Part shown: one piece after another, positions 8,974 through 16,927 of the stretch
Layout: each line of letters begins with the position of its first letter
Position numbering within the stretch: position 1 is the first letter of the stretch
Assembly: GCA_050184585.1 (NCBI GenBank)
Contig: JBFXAF010000002.1
Location: 186,001-250,000, forward strand
Reading direction: 5' to 3'
DNA: 64,000 nucleotides
Source of the DNA: JBFXAF01 sp050184585
GTDB taxonomy: Bacteria > Pseudomonadota > Alphaproteobacteria > Rhizobiales > Rhizobiaceae
The notes under the pieces: generated by a model
The model's input: only the letters and a program-made list of their open reading frames with translations
What the model was told of the DNA's origin: nothing
The model's database searches: none
Made by a program: the position numbers and the translations under genes

Positions 8974-10536
8974 TCACTGGCCGGCTTCCCGCGCCACCAG
9001 TCCCGCCGCGGCCGCTCGCGTCGGCAGTTCGAGCTTCAGGAGTATGTTGGCGACGTGCCGCTTGACCGTGTGTTCGCTGAGGCCGAGCTGAACGGCGATG
9101 TGAGGATTGCTTAGACCCTTCGCGATGAGCTGCAGCACCTCGCGCTCGCGCGCGGTGAGGAGGCCGGTGTCGGCGGCGGGCGCACTGACGCGGTTCAACG
9201 GCTCGAGATGCCGTTCGCCGGTCAGGCCGACGATCGGCAAGGGCTCCCGGACGCCATCGACCGCAAGCATACCCCGATCGACGAATCGCAATCCCGATCC
9301 CGACACCAGTTCGCTCGCCAGTCGCGACATGAGGATGTCGGGCTGCCGGGCCGTGGCGGCGATCTCATCGGCGACGTCGAGCGCGTGACCCGACAGCGCC
9401 TCCGGCGTCGCGTCGACCTCGCCGGCGTGGATACCCTGTGCGATCGTCAGCCCGAGCGACGCCGCGCTTTCCCTCAGCGCAATGGCGCAGTTCACGGCGC
9501 GCGCCGCGCCGCTGAAGCGGGCGTCGATCCTGTCGAAGCGGGACCATTGGGCCCGCCCTCCATGCCGCGCCACGACCTTGGGCATGGCTTCGCGAAAGAG
9601 CTCCACGCGCTCCTGGAGATGCCGCCCGGCCGCGATCGGGGATTGGGCGCCCGACGTGTCGAGGACGCGCACGACCATCAGCGCCGCCAGCACGCGATCG
9701 ACCTGCGCGGCCGATCGTTCGCCCGTCAGGAACTCCTCCACGAGATCCGCGACGGCGTCGACGTCCCCCATCCAGATTGGGTGGTCACGCCCCGGAAGCT
9801 CCACCATGCGGGCGTTGGTCAGCGCCCGTGCCAGCCACCGGCTGTTCTGCACGCCGACGTGCTTGTCCTCGCTCCGGTGCACCAGCAGGGTCGGAGCCGA
9901 TATGGAGGACAGCACGTCGCGGACATCGACCATGGCGTTCATACGCGCATGGGCGGCCGCCGCGGTTGGGCTCGCCGATAGGCGTTCCAGTCGTCCCCAC
10001 CAGTCGGCGAAGGCCCGATCGTCTGCCCGACCCGGCGCCAGGCGGCCGAGCGAGGCGCCTGTGCCCCATGACGTTTCGATGGGCTCGTGATGGACGCGGG
10101 GCCGCTTCGCTTCGACCGCCGTGTCCTGAAGGCTGGCATATCCGCCATGCAGGATGAGCGCGCGTATCCTGTCCGGGTTGGTCGCGGCGAACAGCATCGC
10201 CAGGGGCGCGCCATCCGATGTGCCCAGGAGCGCCGCGCGACCGCAGCCGGCGGCGTCCATCACGGCGCGGATGTCGTCCATCCGCATCCTCGGGTCCGGC
10301 AGAGCGCGCGGGTCGACGGCGTCGCTCAATCCGGTGCCGCGGGGGTCGAACAGGATCAGCCGGCAGAACGCCGAGAGCCGCTTCACCAACCGCGCATAGC
10401 CCGGGTCTTCCGAGAGGATTTCGAGGTTCGACGGAAACCCCGGCGCCAGCACGAGGTCGAGCGAGCCATGGCCTACAACCTGGTAGGCGATCGCTGCCCC
10501 TCCGCTCCTCGCATATCGAATGGCGGCTTTCTGCAC
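8974..10536 (-). CDS. LuxR-type regulator with alpha/beta-hydrolase and cyclase-like domains
   Basis: 520 residues from a GTG at 10536 with a GGGGGCAGGGG stretch upstream; the family usually begins just ahead of IRYARSGGAAIAYQVVG. Domain 1 (about residues 1-270) is an alpha/beta hydrolase with oxyanion region LAPGFPSNLE, nucleophile elbow LLGTSDGA and His in GRDHPIWMG. Domain 2 (about 285-445) resembles a class III nucleotide cyclase but is degenerate; only GIHAGEV and similar fold text remain, without clear metal aspartates. Domain 3 is a C-terminal LuxR HTH (LTAREREVLQLIAKGLSNPHIA, EHTVKRHVANILLKL). It may sense a small ligand through the hydrolase fold. The target genes are unknown; the cluster to its left is a candidate. 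Confidence 0.82.
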   Translation of the reverse strand: MQKAAIRYARSGGAAIAYQVVGHGSLDLVLAPGFPSNLEILSEDPGYARLVKRLSAFCRLILFDPRGTGLSDAVDPRALPDPRMRMDDIRAVMDAAGCGRAALLGTSDGAPLAMLFAATNPDRIRALILHGGYASLQDTAVEAKRPRVHHEPIETSWGTGASLGRLAPGRADDRAFADWWGRLERLSASPTAAAAHARMNAMVDVRDVLSSISAPTLLVHRSEDKHVGVQNSRWLARALTNARMVELPGRDHPIWMGDVDAVADLVEEFLTGERSAAQVDRVLAALMVVRVLDTSGAQSPIAAGRHLQERVELFREAMPKVVARHGGRAQWSRFDRIDARFSGAARAVNCAIALRESAASLGLTIAQGIHAGEVDATPEALSGHALDVADEIAATARQPDILMSRLASELVSGSGLRFVDRGMLAVDGVREPLPIVGLTGERHLEPLNRVSAPAADTGLLTAREREVLQLIAKGLSNPHIAVQLGLSEHTVKRHVANILLKLELPTRAAAAGLVAREAGQ

Positions 10537-10663
10537 CCCTGCCCCCACGGCCACCGGCGTACCATCATAACAGGAACGCCTAAAACGCCCAGCGGCGAAC
10601 GCGCGCGGCTGCCATTTCGCCGGCCCTTGCAATGCGGCGGCACAGCGATCTCGCACAAAAGGC

Positions 10664-10691
10664 TTGAAAATATACGATGTATGTTTACAAT
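10664..10691 (+). promoter_or_regulatory. Promoter with embedded palindrome ahead of the membrane protein/tetR operon
   Basis: -35 TTGAAA (10664-10669) and -10 TACAAT (10686-10691) are 16 bp apart. The inverted repeat TGTA-N4-TACA (10678-10689) lies in the spacer and overlaps the -10, a typical TetR operator position. The expected transcription start (about 10697-10699) coincides with the ATG at 10698, so the first gene may be translated from a leaderless mRNA. Confidence 0.55.
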
Positions 10692-10697
10692 GTAGAT

Positions 10698-11204
10698 ATG
10701 ATGACGCATATCGACTCCGTACCGAGCACGCTCTTTCTGCTTGCGCTGCTCCTCGTGGCTGTGACCATGGGCCTCTCGCTCGCGCATACCCTAGAGTTTC
10801 CCGGCAAGCTGAGGCTCGACGAACCGACATACCGGGCCGTGCAGGCGATCTACTATCCGGGGTTCACGATCGGAGGGCTCATCGGCGAGTTCGGCGGCAT
10901 GCTACTGCTCGCCGCCCTACTCTTTATCACGCCCGCAGGCAGCGAACGCTTCTCGTGGACCACCGCGGCCCTCGGCTTCCTACTGGTCGGGCATGCGACC
11001 TACTGGGTCGTCACCCATCCGGTCAACGCGGCCTGGCTGAAGGGCACTGCGCTGACCGGGACGACCGCCGCGTTCTTCGCACTTTTTTCTCGGCCGGACG
11101 CGGATTGGCGGCACATGCGCAACGTATGGGAGTATTCCCACGTCGCGCGCGCCTGCCTCCACATGCTCGGCTTCCTGGCTCTCGCCTCAGCGGTGATGCG
11201 CTGA
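10698..11204 (+). CDS. Four-helix membrane protein, DUF1772-like
   Basis: 168 residues. An earlier ATG (10677) would lie upstream of the predicted -10 box, so 10698 or 10701 is preferred. Four membrane helices are predicted: TLFLLALLLVAVTMGLSLAH, FTIGGLIGEFGGMLLLAALL, TTAALGFLLVGHATYWVV and ACLHMLGFLALASAV. The HPVNAAWLK and W(R)xMRNxW..H..R segments resemble the small DUF1772 family of uncharacterised inner-membrane proteins. The stop is one base ahead of the TetR gene, suggesting one operon. Confidence 0.75.
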   Translation: MMTHIDSVPSTLFLLALLLVAVTMGLSLAHTLEFPGKLRLDEPTYRAVQAIYYPGFTIGGLIGEFGGMLLLAALLFITPAGSERFSWTTAALGFLLVGHATYWVVTHPVNAAWLKGTALTGTTAAFFALFSRPDADWRHMRNVWEYSHVARACLHMLGFLALASAVMR

Positions 11205-11205
11205 C

Positions 11206-11913
11206 ATGGCCTCGAAGACGCGCCGCGACGCGGCTCCGAAGGTCCGCGACTTGACGCGAGCCAAGGTGGTCGCCGCCACGTTGAGGCTGATCGATGGCGC
11301 CGGAGCCGACGCCGTCACCATGCGCGGCGTCGCCGAAGCCGTCGGCGTCACGCCCATGGCTCTCTACAACCATTTCAGCAGCAAGGGCGCTCTCCTCGCC
11401 GCCGTCGCCGAGAGCGTGATCGCCGCCGCCGATTTCGATGGCGGGCAAGGCCCGTGGCGCGAGCGCATCCTTCATTGCTTCTGCGTCGTCCGCCGGCTCT
11501 GCCTGGAGCATCCCGGCCTGCCCCGGCTTCTTGAGGTCGACGGCGCGGTTCCCGTCGCCGCCTTCGCGCCCATGGAGGTGGCTCTCAGGGCGCTGCGCGA
11601 GTCGGGCCTCGACGATGTCGACGCGACGCGGACCTATTTCCTGCTGATGGGCTACACTCTCACGCAGGCCGCGTATCAGACGCGACGCGTCCCCGAACTC
11701 GAGCCGTCGGAAGACGTCAGGGCCGAACGGATCGCCGGCCGCGGCTACCCGTCGGTCGAGCGCCTCGACATTCCTGCGGCGTGGGATTTCGACGCGAGCT
11801 TTGCGTTCGGCATTTCTCTCATCATCGCCGGCGTCGAGGCGACGGTCGCCGGCAGGGGCATGTCTGGCAAACGAATTGAGGCGGGACAGAAAAGCAGAAG
11901 GAGAAGACCATGA
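11206..11913 (+). CDS. TetR-family transcriptional regulator
   Basis: 235 residues. The N-terminal HTH is clear: AKVVAATLRLIDGAGADAVTMRGVAEAVGVTPMALYNHFSSKGALLAAV. It is followed by a TetR-type ligand-binding helical domain with an odd C-terminal basic tail (GQKSRRRRP). It probably represses the promoter at 10664-10691, 0.5 kb upstream, where a TGTA-N4-TACA palindrome overlaps the -10. The stop overlaps the next ATG by 4 bp (ATGA). Confidence 0.88.
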   Translation: MASKTRRDAAPKVRDLTRAKVVAATLRLIDGAGADAVTMRGVAEAVGVTPMALYNHFSSKGALLAAVAESVIAAADFDGGQGPWRERILHCFCVVRRLCLEHPGLPRLLEVDGAVPVAAFAPMEVALRALRESGLDDVDATRTYFLLMGYTLTQAAYQTRRVPELEPSEDVRAERIAGRGYPSVERLDIPAAWDFDASFAFGISLIIAGVEATVAGRGMSGKRIEAGQKSRRRRP

Positions 11914-12368
11914 AGATCTACCCGCACCTCTGGTTCGAATCGCAGGCCGAGGAGGCCATGGAATTCTACATGTCCGTCTTCAGGGACTCGAAGGTCGTGG
12001 AGACGACCAAACTTCCCGACCCCGAGCTTTCGGTCGTCCGCTTCGAACTGGCCGGCCTGCCGATCGTCGCGCTCAATGCCCACTCCCACACTCCCTACAA
12101 CGAGTCCTTCTCGCTGCTCGTGGAGACCGAAGGCCAGGCAGAAACGGACTACTACTGGGACGCACTCCGGGCCGGCGGCGGCAAGGAGCAGCCGTGCGGC
12201 TGGCTCACCGACAGGTTCGGCGTGTTCTGGCAGGTCACGCCGAGGATCCTGCTTGAGATGCTGAAGGACCCCGACCGGCAGAAGGCCGAACGCGTGCTGC
12301 AGGCCATGTACAAGATGAAGAAGATCGTCATCGCCGACCTCGAGCGCGCCTATCGCGGGGACGAGTGA
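11910..12368 (+). CDS. VOC-superfamily (PhnB-like) protein
   Basis: 152 residues. The PhnB/3-demethylubiquinone-methyltransferase-like VOC fold is seen in PHLWFESQAEEAMEFYMSVF, the FELAGLPIVALNAH strand, FSLLVETEGQAETDYYWDAL, and GWLTDRFGVFWQVTP. Such proteins often bind metal or small substrates, and activity is rarely known. It is coupled to the TetR gene (4-bp overlap) and to the following VOC gene (TGATG overlap). Confidence 0.85.
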   Translation: MKIYPHLWFESQAEEAMEFYMSVFRDSKVVETTKLPDPELSVVRFELAGLPIVALNAHSHTPYNESFSLLVETEGQAETDYYWDALRAGGGKEQPCGWLTDRFGVFWQVTPRILLEMLKDPDRQKAERVLQAMYKMKKIVIADLERAYRGDE

Positions 12369-12760
12369 TGCGGGACCGGTCCGAAGAACGGCCGCGCATG
12401 ACGGCGAAATTCGAAGGTGGCATCGACATCGCAATGAAGGTGCCGCCGCATCAATACAAGGCGATGATCGCCTTCTATCGCGATGTCATCGGTCTGAGGC
12501 AGATCGCCGGGAAGGCGCCCGCGATCGGCTTCGAACTCGGCCCGAACAAGCTCTGGCTCGATGAGGCGCCGGGCATGAGCCAGGCCGAGATATGGCTGGA
12601 GCTCTTCACCGACCGCTTCGAAGCGGCAGCCGCGCATCTCGCCGAGATGGGCGTGAGGCGCTGCGATGCGATCGAACCGCTGCCGGAGGGTTTCAGGGGC
12701 GGCTGGATCACCAGCCCCGCGAACATCGTGCACATGGTGCGCGAACCGGACGCGTGGTGA
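12368..12760 (+). CDS. Glyoxalase/VOC-family protein
   Basis: 130 residues from the ATG at 12368, which overlaps the previous stop. The VOC pattern is visible: GIDIAMKVPPHQYKAMIAFYRDVIGLRQIAG, GFELGPNKLWLDEAPG, EIWLELFTDRFEAAAAHLAEMGV and IVHMVREPD. Last gene of the membrane protein-tetR-VOC-VOC operon. The substrate is unknown; detoxification of a reactive small molecule under TetR control is a reasonable inference. Confidence 0.83.
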   Translation: MRDRSEERPRMTAKFEGGIDIAMKVPPHQYKAMIAFYRDVIGLRQIAGKAPAIGFELGPNKLWLDEAPGMSQAEIWLELFTDRFEAAAAHLAEMGVRRCDAIEPLPEGFRGGWITSPANIVHMVREPDAW

Positions 12761-12846
12761 CCGCGCCCCAGCGTCCGCTTGCATGCCTCCCCGCCCGCCG
12801 CCTACCATGCGCGAAAACTCGTTAAGCGCATTCGAGGAGGACTTTC

Positions 12847-13608
12847 ATGAACCCATCAGGACAGGTGGCGATCGTCACGGGCGGCGGCTCCGGCCTCGGC
12901 GAGGCGACCGCGCGTGCGCTTGCCGCGAAGGGCGCAAAGGTCGCCATACTCGACGTCGGCATCCAGAAGGCGGAGCGCGTCGCGGCCGAGCTTGGCGGCA
13001 TCGCGATCAAATGCGACGTCTCCAGCGCAGAGGGCGCCGACGCGGCGGTGGCCGAGGTGGCGGAAAAGCTTGGCGGCCCGCGCATCCTCATCAACTGCGC
13101 CGGCATCGGCATTGCGCTTCGTACCACCGGCAAGGAAGGCCCCCATCCGCTCGATCTCTACCGGAAGGTCATCGAGGTGAACCTGATCGGCACGTTCAAC
13201 ATGATCCGCCTGATGGCGACGCGCTGCGAGAAACTGGAACCGGTGGAGGGTGGCGAGCGTGGAGTGATCGTCAACACGGCGTCGGTCGCCGCGTTCGACG
13301 GCCAGATCGGCCAGGCCGCCTACTCGTCGTCCAAGGGCGGCGTCGTTGGCATGACGCTGCCGGTGGCGCGCGATCTGTCCCGCGCCGGCATCCGCGTCTG
13401 CACGATCGCGCCCGGCATTTTCAAGACGCCGATGATGGCCGGCCTGCCGCAGGAAGCGCAGGATTCGCTCGGCGCGCAGGTGCCCTTCCCGCCGCGCCTC
13501 GGCGACCCGAAGGAATATGCCGCGCTGGCCTGCCACATCGTCGAGAACCAGATGCTGAACGGCGAGACGATCCGTCTCGACGGCGCGATCCGCATGGCGC
13601 CCAAATAG
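12847..13608 (+). CDS. SDR-family 3-hydroxyacyl-CoA dehydrogenase (type 2 like)
   Basis: 253 residues with a GAGGAGG ribosome site. It has the Rossmann cofactor loop TGGGSGLGEA (residues ~12-21), the acidic residue after strand 2 (LDVG) indicating NAD preference, NCAGIG, and the catalytic Ser-Tyr-Lys set in NTASVAAFDGQIGQAAYSSSKGG. The overall text resembles 17beta-HSD10/2-methyl-3-hydroxybutyryl-CoA dehydrogenases, which oxidise 3-hydroxyacyl-CoA in fatty-acid and isoleucine breakdown. The next gene (4 bp away) is a CaiB-type racemase, supporting a branched acyl-CoA pathway. Confidence 0.88.
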   Translation: MNPSGQVAIVTGGGSGLGEATARALAAKGAKVAILDVGIQKAERVAAELGGIAIKCDVSSAEGADAAVAEVAEKLGGPRILINCAGIGIALRTTGKEGPHPLDLYRKVIEVNLIGTFNMIRLMATRCEKLEPVEGGERGVIVNTASVAAFDGQIGQAAYSSSKGGVVGMTLPVARDLSRAGIRVCTIAPGIFKTPMMAGLPQEAQDSLGAQVPFPPRLGDPKEYAALACHIVENQMLNGETIRLDGAIRMAPK

Positions 13609-13611
13609 GTC

Positions 13612-14766
13612 ATGGAAGGGCAGGCGCGCCCGGGACCGCTTTCGGGGCACACCGTCATAGAGATGGCCGGCTTGGGCCCGGTGCCGCTCACAGGTCTCAT
13701 GCTGGGCGACATGGGCGCACGCGTGGTTCGCATCGAGCGCACCGGCTCGGCCGCCTCGTTCCTGCCCGGACCGCCCGAACGCGACTTCGACCGCCACGCC
13801 CGCGAGATACTGAAGGTCGATCTCAAGCGCGCCGAGGGCCGGGCGCTCGTGCTGAGGCTGATCGGGTCGGCCGATGTCCTGATCGAGGGTTTCCGCCCCG
13901 GCGTCATGGAGCGGCTGGGGCTCGGCGCGGACGCCGCGCTCGCCGCCAATCCGCGTCTCGTCTACGGCCGCATGACCGGGTTCGGCCAGGACGGGCCGCT
14001 CGCCTCCCGCGCCGGTCACGATCTCACGTATCTCGCGATGTCGGGCGTGCTGCATGCGATCGGCGAAAAAGGTCGGCGCCCCATCCCGCCGCTCAATCTG
14101 GTCGCCGACTACGGTGGCGGCGCCATGTTCCTGATCGCCGGCGTGCTGGCCGCGCTGGTGGAGCGGGCAATGTCCGGCAAGGGCCAGGTGGTCGACGCCG
14201 CGATGGTCGATGGCGCCTCTATGCTTGCAGCCCCGACCTTCGCGTTCCTCGGGACCGGCTTCTGGAGGGACGAGCGTGGTGTGAACCTGCTGGATACCGG
14301 CGCGCCGTTCTACGACACCTACGAGACCGCCGACGGGGGTCACATGGCCGTTGCCTGCCTGGAGCCGCAGTTCTTTGCCGAGTTCGCGAGACTTCTGCCC
14401 CTGGAAGCCGGCCTCGCCGACCGCCAGTACGACGCCACGCTCTGGCCCAGCATGCGCGAGGTCATTGCTGGCCGGTTCCGCGAGCGGACACGCGAGCAAT
14501 GGACCGCCGCATTCGAGCAAAGCGACGCTTGTGTCGCTCCCGTGCTGACGCTGAAGGAGGCGCAGGTTTCCTCGCTCGCAGCCGCCCGCGGCGCCCATGT
14601 CGCTTCCGGACCATTCCTTCGTCCGGCGCCGGCGCCCCGGCTGTCGCGCACGCCGGCCAGTCCAGAACGGCCCACCCCCGGCGACGTCGAGGACGTGCTG
14701 GCCCGCTTCGGTCTGGGACCCGACGAGGTGAAAGACCTTGTCAGCGCGGGCGTCGTCGACGCATAA
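13612..14766 (+). CDS. CaiB/BaiF CoA-transferase family, alpha-methylacyl-CoA racemase-like
   Basis: 384 residues. Family III CoA-transferase fold with VIEMAGLGPVPLTGLMLGDMGARVVRIER at the N-terminus, ILKVDLKRAEGRALVLRLI, and GRMTGFGQDGPLASRAGHDLTYLAMSGVLHA. The GHDLTYLA and VADYGGGAMFLIAGVLAAL segments correspond to the His and Asp acid/base residues of alpha-methylacyl-CoA racemase, so epimerisation of 2-methylacyl-CoA esters is likelier than CoA transfer. It lies 4 bp downstream of the SDR gene. The ATG at 13612 gives a short 15-residue lead before the fold. Confidence 0.87.
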   Translation: MEGQARPGPLSGHTVIEMAGLGPVPLTGLMLGDMGARVVRIERTGSAASFLPGPPERDFDRHAREILKVDLKRAEGRALVLRLIGSADVLIEGFRPGVMERLGLGADAALAANPRLVYGRMTGFGQDGPLASRAGHDLTYLAMSGVLHAIGEKGRRPIPPLNLVADYGGGAMFLIAGVLAALVERAMSGKGQVVDAAMVDGASMLAAPTFAFLGTGFWRDERGVNLLDTGAPFYDTYETADGGHMAVACLEPQFFAEFARLLPLEAGLADRQYDATLWPSMREVIAGRFRERTREQWTAAFEQSDACVAPVLTLKEAQVSSLAAARGAHVASGPFLRPAPAPRLSRTPASPERPTPGDVEDVLARFGLGPDEVKDLVSAGVVDA

Positions 14767-14797
14767 GTGGACAAAAGTCTTCAGGAATCGATCCGTC

Positions 14798-15568
14798 ATG
14801 GCCGAAGCGAAGAAGGACGTGCTGCGCGAGACCGACGCCGAGGCGATCCTCTTGGCGAAGACGCTGATCCGCTCGGCGCGTTACGGAGCCATCGCCGTTC
14901 TCGAACCCGGCGCCGGTGCCCCGCTGGCAAGCCGCGTCGCCGTGGCGACGGATGTCGACGGCGCGCCGCTGATCCTGGTCTCGTCGCTCTCCGCTCACAC
15001 AGCCGCCATGGTTGGAGACCCGCGCTGCTCGCTGCTTCTCGGCGAACCCGGCAAGGGCGACCCGCTGGCCCATCCCCGGATTTCGATTGCCTGTGACGCC
15101 AGGCGGCTCGAGCCGGGCGGGCCGGACCACGCACGGGCGCGGCGGCGCTACCTGAATCGTCAGCCCAAGGCCAAGCTGTACGTCGACTTTCCGGACTTCA
15201 CGTTCTTCCGGCTCGAGCCCTCGCGCGCCAGCCTCAATGGCGGCTTCGGCAAGGCCTATGCCCTGGAACGTCGCCATCTCCTGACGGCGAGCGCTGCCAA
15301 TGACGGTCTTTCATCTGGCGAGCAGCGCGCCGTCGACCACATGAACGAGGATCACCGTGACGCGATCGCCGTCTATGCCCGAGCCTACGCTGGCGCGCCC
15401 GACGGCGACTGGTCGATGACCGGCGCCGACGCCGATGGCATTGACATTGCCTGCGGCGACGACGTCAGGCGCATTTTCTTCCAGGAGCCGTTGAACGATC
15501 CCGCGGGTTTGCGCGTTGTGCTCGTCGACATGGCGAGAGAAGGGCGCGCTCGTCTTGGTGGAGGCTGA
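14798..15568 (+). CDS. HugZ-family heme utilisation protein
   Basis: 256 residues from the ATG at 14798. An N-terminal split barrel of the pyridoxamine-oxidase type (ARYGAIAVLEPGAGAPLASRVAVATDVDGAPLIL, SSLSAHTAAMVGDPRCSLLLGEPGKGDPLAHPR) is followed by a C-terminal DUF2470 domain (VDHMNEDHRDAIAVYARAYAG). This two-domain layout defines HugZ-like proteins; some members bind heme and assist iron release. It follows the racemase gene by 31 bp. No heme transport genes are nearby, so its role here is inferred from the family only. Confidence 0.85.
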   Translation: MAEAKKDVLRETDAEAILLAKTLIRSARYGAIAVLEPGAGAPLASRVAVATDVDGAPLILVSSLSAHTAAMVGDPRCSLLLGEPGKGDPLAHPRISIACDARRLEPGGPDHARARRRYLNRQPKAKLYVDFPDFTFFRLEPSRASLNGGFGKAYALERRHLLTASAANDGLSSGEQRAVDHMNEDHRDAIAVYARAYAGAPDGDWSMTGADADGIDIACGDDVRRIFFQEPLNDPAGLRVVLVDMAREGRARLGGG

Positions 15569-15578
15569 CACGCACGGG

Positions 15579-15606
15579 TTGCGGGAATCGCTAAGTTAGT
15601 TATCTT
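15579..15606 (+). promoter_or_regulatory. Candidate promoter of the second arsR gene
   Basis: TTGCGG (15579-15584) and TATCTT (15601-15606) are spaced 16 bp apart in the 154-bp gap before the ArsR gene. Weak but plausible; a TGTATACC motif just downstream could also serve as a -10. Confidence 0.3.
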
Positions 15607-15722
15607 GTATACCGTCTGATCGAGACTGGAGGCGCTCGCGCCGCCACGAGGTTCGACCCGAAGGTACGGCCGGTCCCAAGCCCCCATGGGTACCGTGTCG
15701 TGGCATCAAGCAGGGGTATTCC

Positions 15723-16022
15723 ATGGACGCCAGAACGAACAACGGAAATGCGGCGCTCACCGCCGAGTTCCTGACCCTGCTCGGCAACGAGAAGCGGCTG
15801 GCGATCATTGTCCTTCTCCTGAAGGAGGAAATGTCGGTCGGCGCCATCGCCGAGAGGGTTGCGCTGAGCCAGTCGGCCCTATCGCAGCACCTCGCCAAGC
15901 TCCGCGCCTTCGGACTCGTCAGGACCAGGCGCGATCGACAGATGATCTACTACTCGTGCGATTCGGCCGCGGCCAGGAAACTGATCGCCCTGGTCGAGCA
16001 GATCTACGGACCGATCCTCTAG
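15723..16022 (+). CDS. ArsR/SmtB-family transcriptional regulator
   Basis: 99 residues. Winged helix protein: FLTLLGNEKRLAIIVLLLKEEMSVGAIAERVALSQSALSQHLAKLRAFGLVRTRRDRQMIYYS. The SQSALSQHLAKLR helix is typical of the NolR/BigR/SqrR-like subgroup found in rhizobia. It has no Cys that could act as a redox or metal switch in the alpha3 region, so it is not a BigR-type persulfide sensor with the usual residues. No obvious target operon is adjacent; it stands alone between hugZ and an RNA methyltransferase gene. Confidence 0.87.
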   Translation: MDARTNNGNAALTAEFLTLLGNEKRLAIIVLLLKEEMSVGAIAERVALSQSALSQHLAKLRAFGLVRTRRDRQMIYYSCDSAAARKLIALVEQIYGPIL

Positions 16023-16113
16023 GAAGCTCGCGCCCTACGTCGTGCGATGTCTCGCGGTTGCGCGGATTCCGGCCACCATTAGAATCGTGGTCTTCGCGGC
16101 TACGGTCATATGA

Positions 16114-16917
16114 ATGCCACTCATCCGCATCGACGATCCCGACGATCCAAGGCTCGAAGCCTACCGCGATGTCCGCGAGCGCGACATCGTCGGCCGGCGC
16201 GGCCTGTTCGTCGCGGAGGGCAAGGTCGTCCTCGACATGCTGCTCGCCTCACCGCGCTTCGGCGTGGAGTCGATCCTCATCCAGGAAGGCCGGCTCGCAG
16301 GCGTCGCAGGTGCGATATCGGCGGCATCCTCGGATCCGGTCACCTACATCGCCTCGCAGGAGGTCGTTGACCGCATCGCCGGCTTTCACCTGCACCGCGG
16401 CATTCTCGCCATCGGACGCAAACCGCCGGAAACGGGTGCCGGGAATTTGCTCGCCGCACTGCCGGCCCCTGCGACGATCGTCGCGGCGGTCGGCATCGCC
16501 AACCACGACAACATCGGCGCGATCTTCCGCAACGCGGCCGCCCTGGGCGCCGCGGCGGTTCTCCTGGACTCGACCTGCTGCGACCCGCTCTATCGGAAGG
16601 CGATCCGCGTTTCGGTCGGTGCGGTGTTCGCCGTGCCGTTCGCCCGAGCCGGAACCTCGGCCCAGCTCGTCGACCTGTTGGAGGCGGCGGGTTTCGGACT
16701 TCTCGCGCTCTCGCCGTCCGGCCGGCGAACGCTGCGCGATGCGCCCCGCAAGGCACGGATGGCGCTCGTGCTCGGTACGGAGGGCTCCGGTTTGCCGGCC
16801 GATCTTCTGTCGCGAATGGAAACCGTGCGCATTCCGATGGCGAAGGGGCTGGACAGCCTCAACGTGGCGACGTCGGCCGCCATCGCACTCTACGAACTCG
16901 CAGGGTCGCGAGATTAG
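16114..16917 (+). CDS. TrmH/SpoU-family RNA 2'-O-methyltransferase
   Basis: 267 residues. A SPOUT knot enzyme that methylates 2'-OH of rRNA or tRNA with SAM. The three SpoU motifs are clear: motif 1 GIANHDNIGAIFRNAAALGA, motif 2 LVLGTEGSGLP, motif 3 IPMAKGLDSLNVATSAAIALYE. The N-terminal domain (RGLFVAEGKVVLDMLL) is the usual substrate-binding extension. The exact RNA target cannot be deduced. It is convergent with the coiled-coil gene, 10 bp between stops. Confidence 0.9.
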   Translation: MPLIRIDDPDDPRLEAYRDVRERDIVGRRGLFVAEGKVVLDMLLASPRFGVESILIQEGRLAGVAGAISAASSDPVTYIASQEVVDRIAGFHLHRGILAIGRKPPETGAGNLLAALPAPATIVAAVGIANHDNIGAIFRNAAALGAAAVLLDSTCCDPLYRKAIRVSVGAVFAVPFARAGTSAQLVDLLEAAGFGLLALSPSGRRTLRDAPRKARMALVLGTEGSGLPADLLSRMETVRIPMAKGLDSLNVATSAAIALYELAGSRD

Positions 16918-16927
16918 GGAATTGCCC

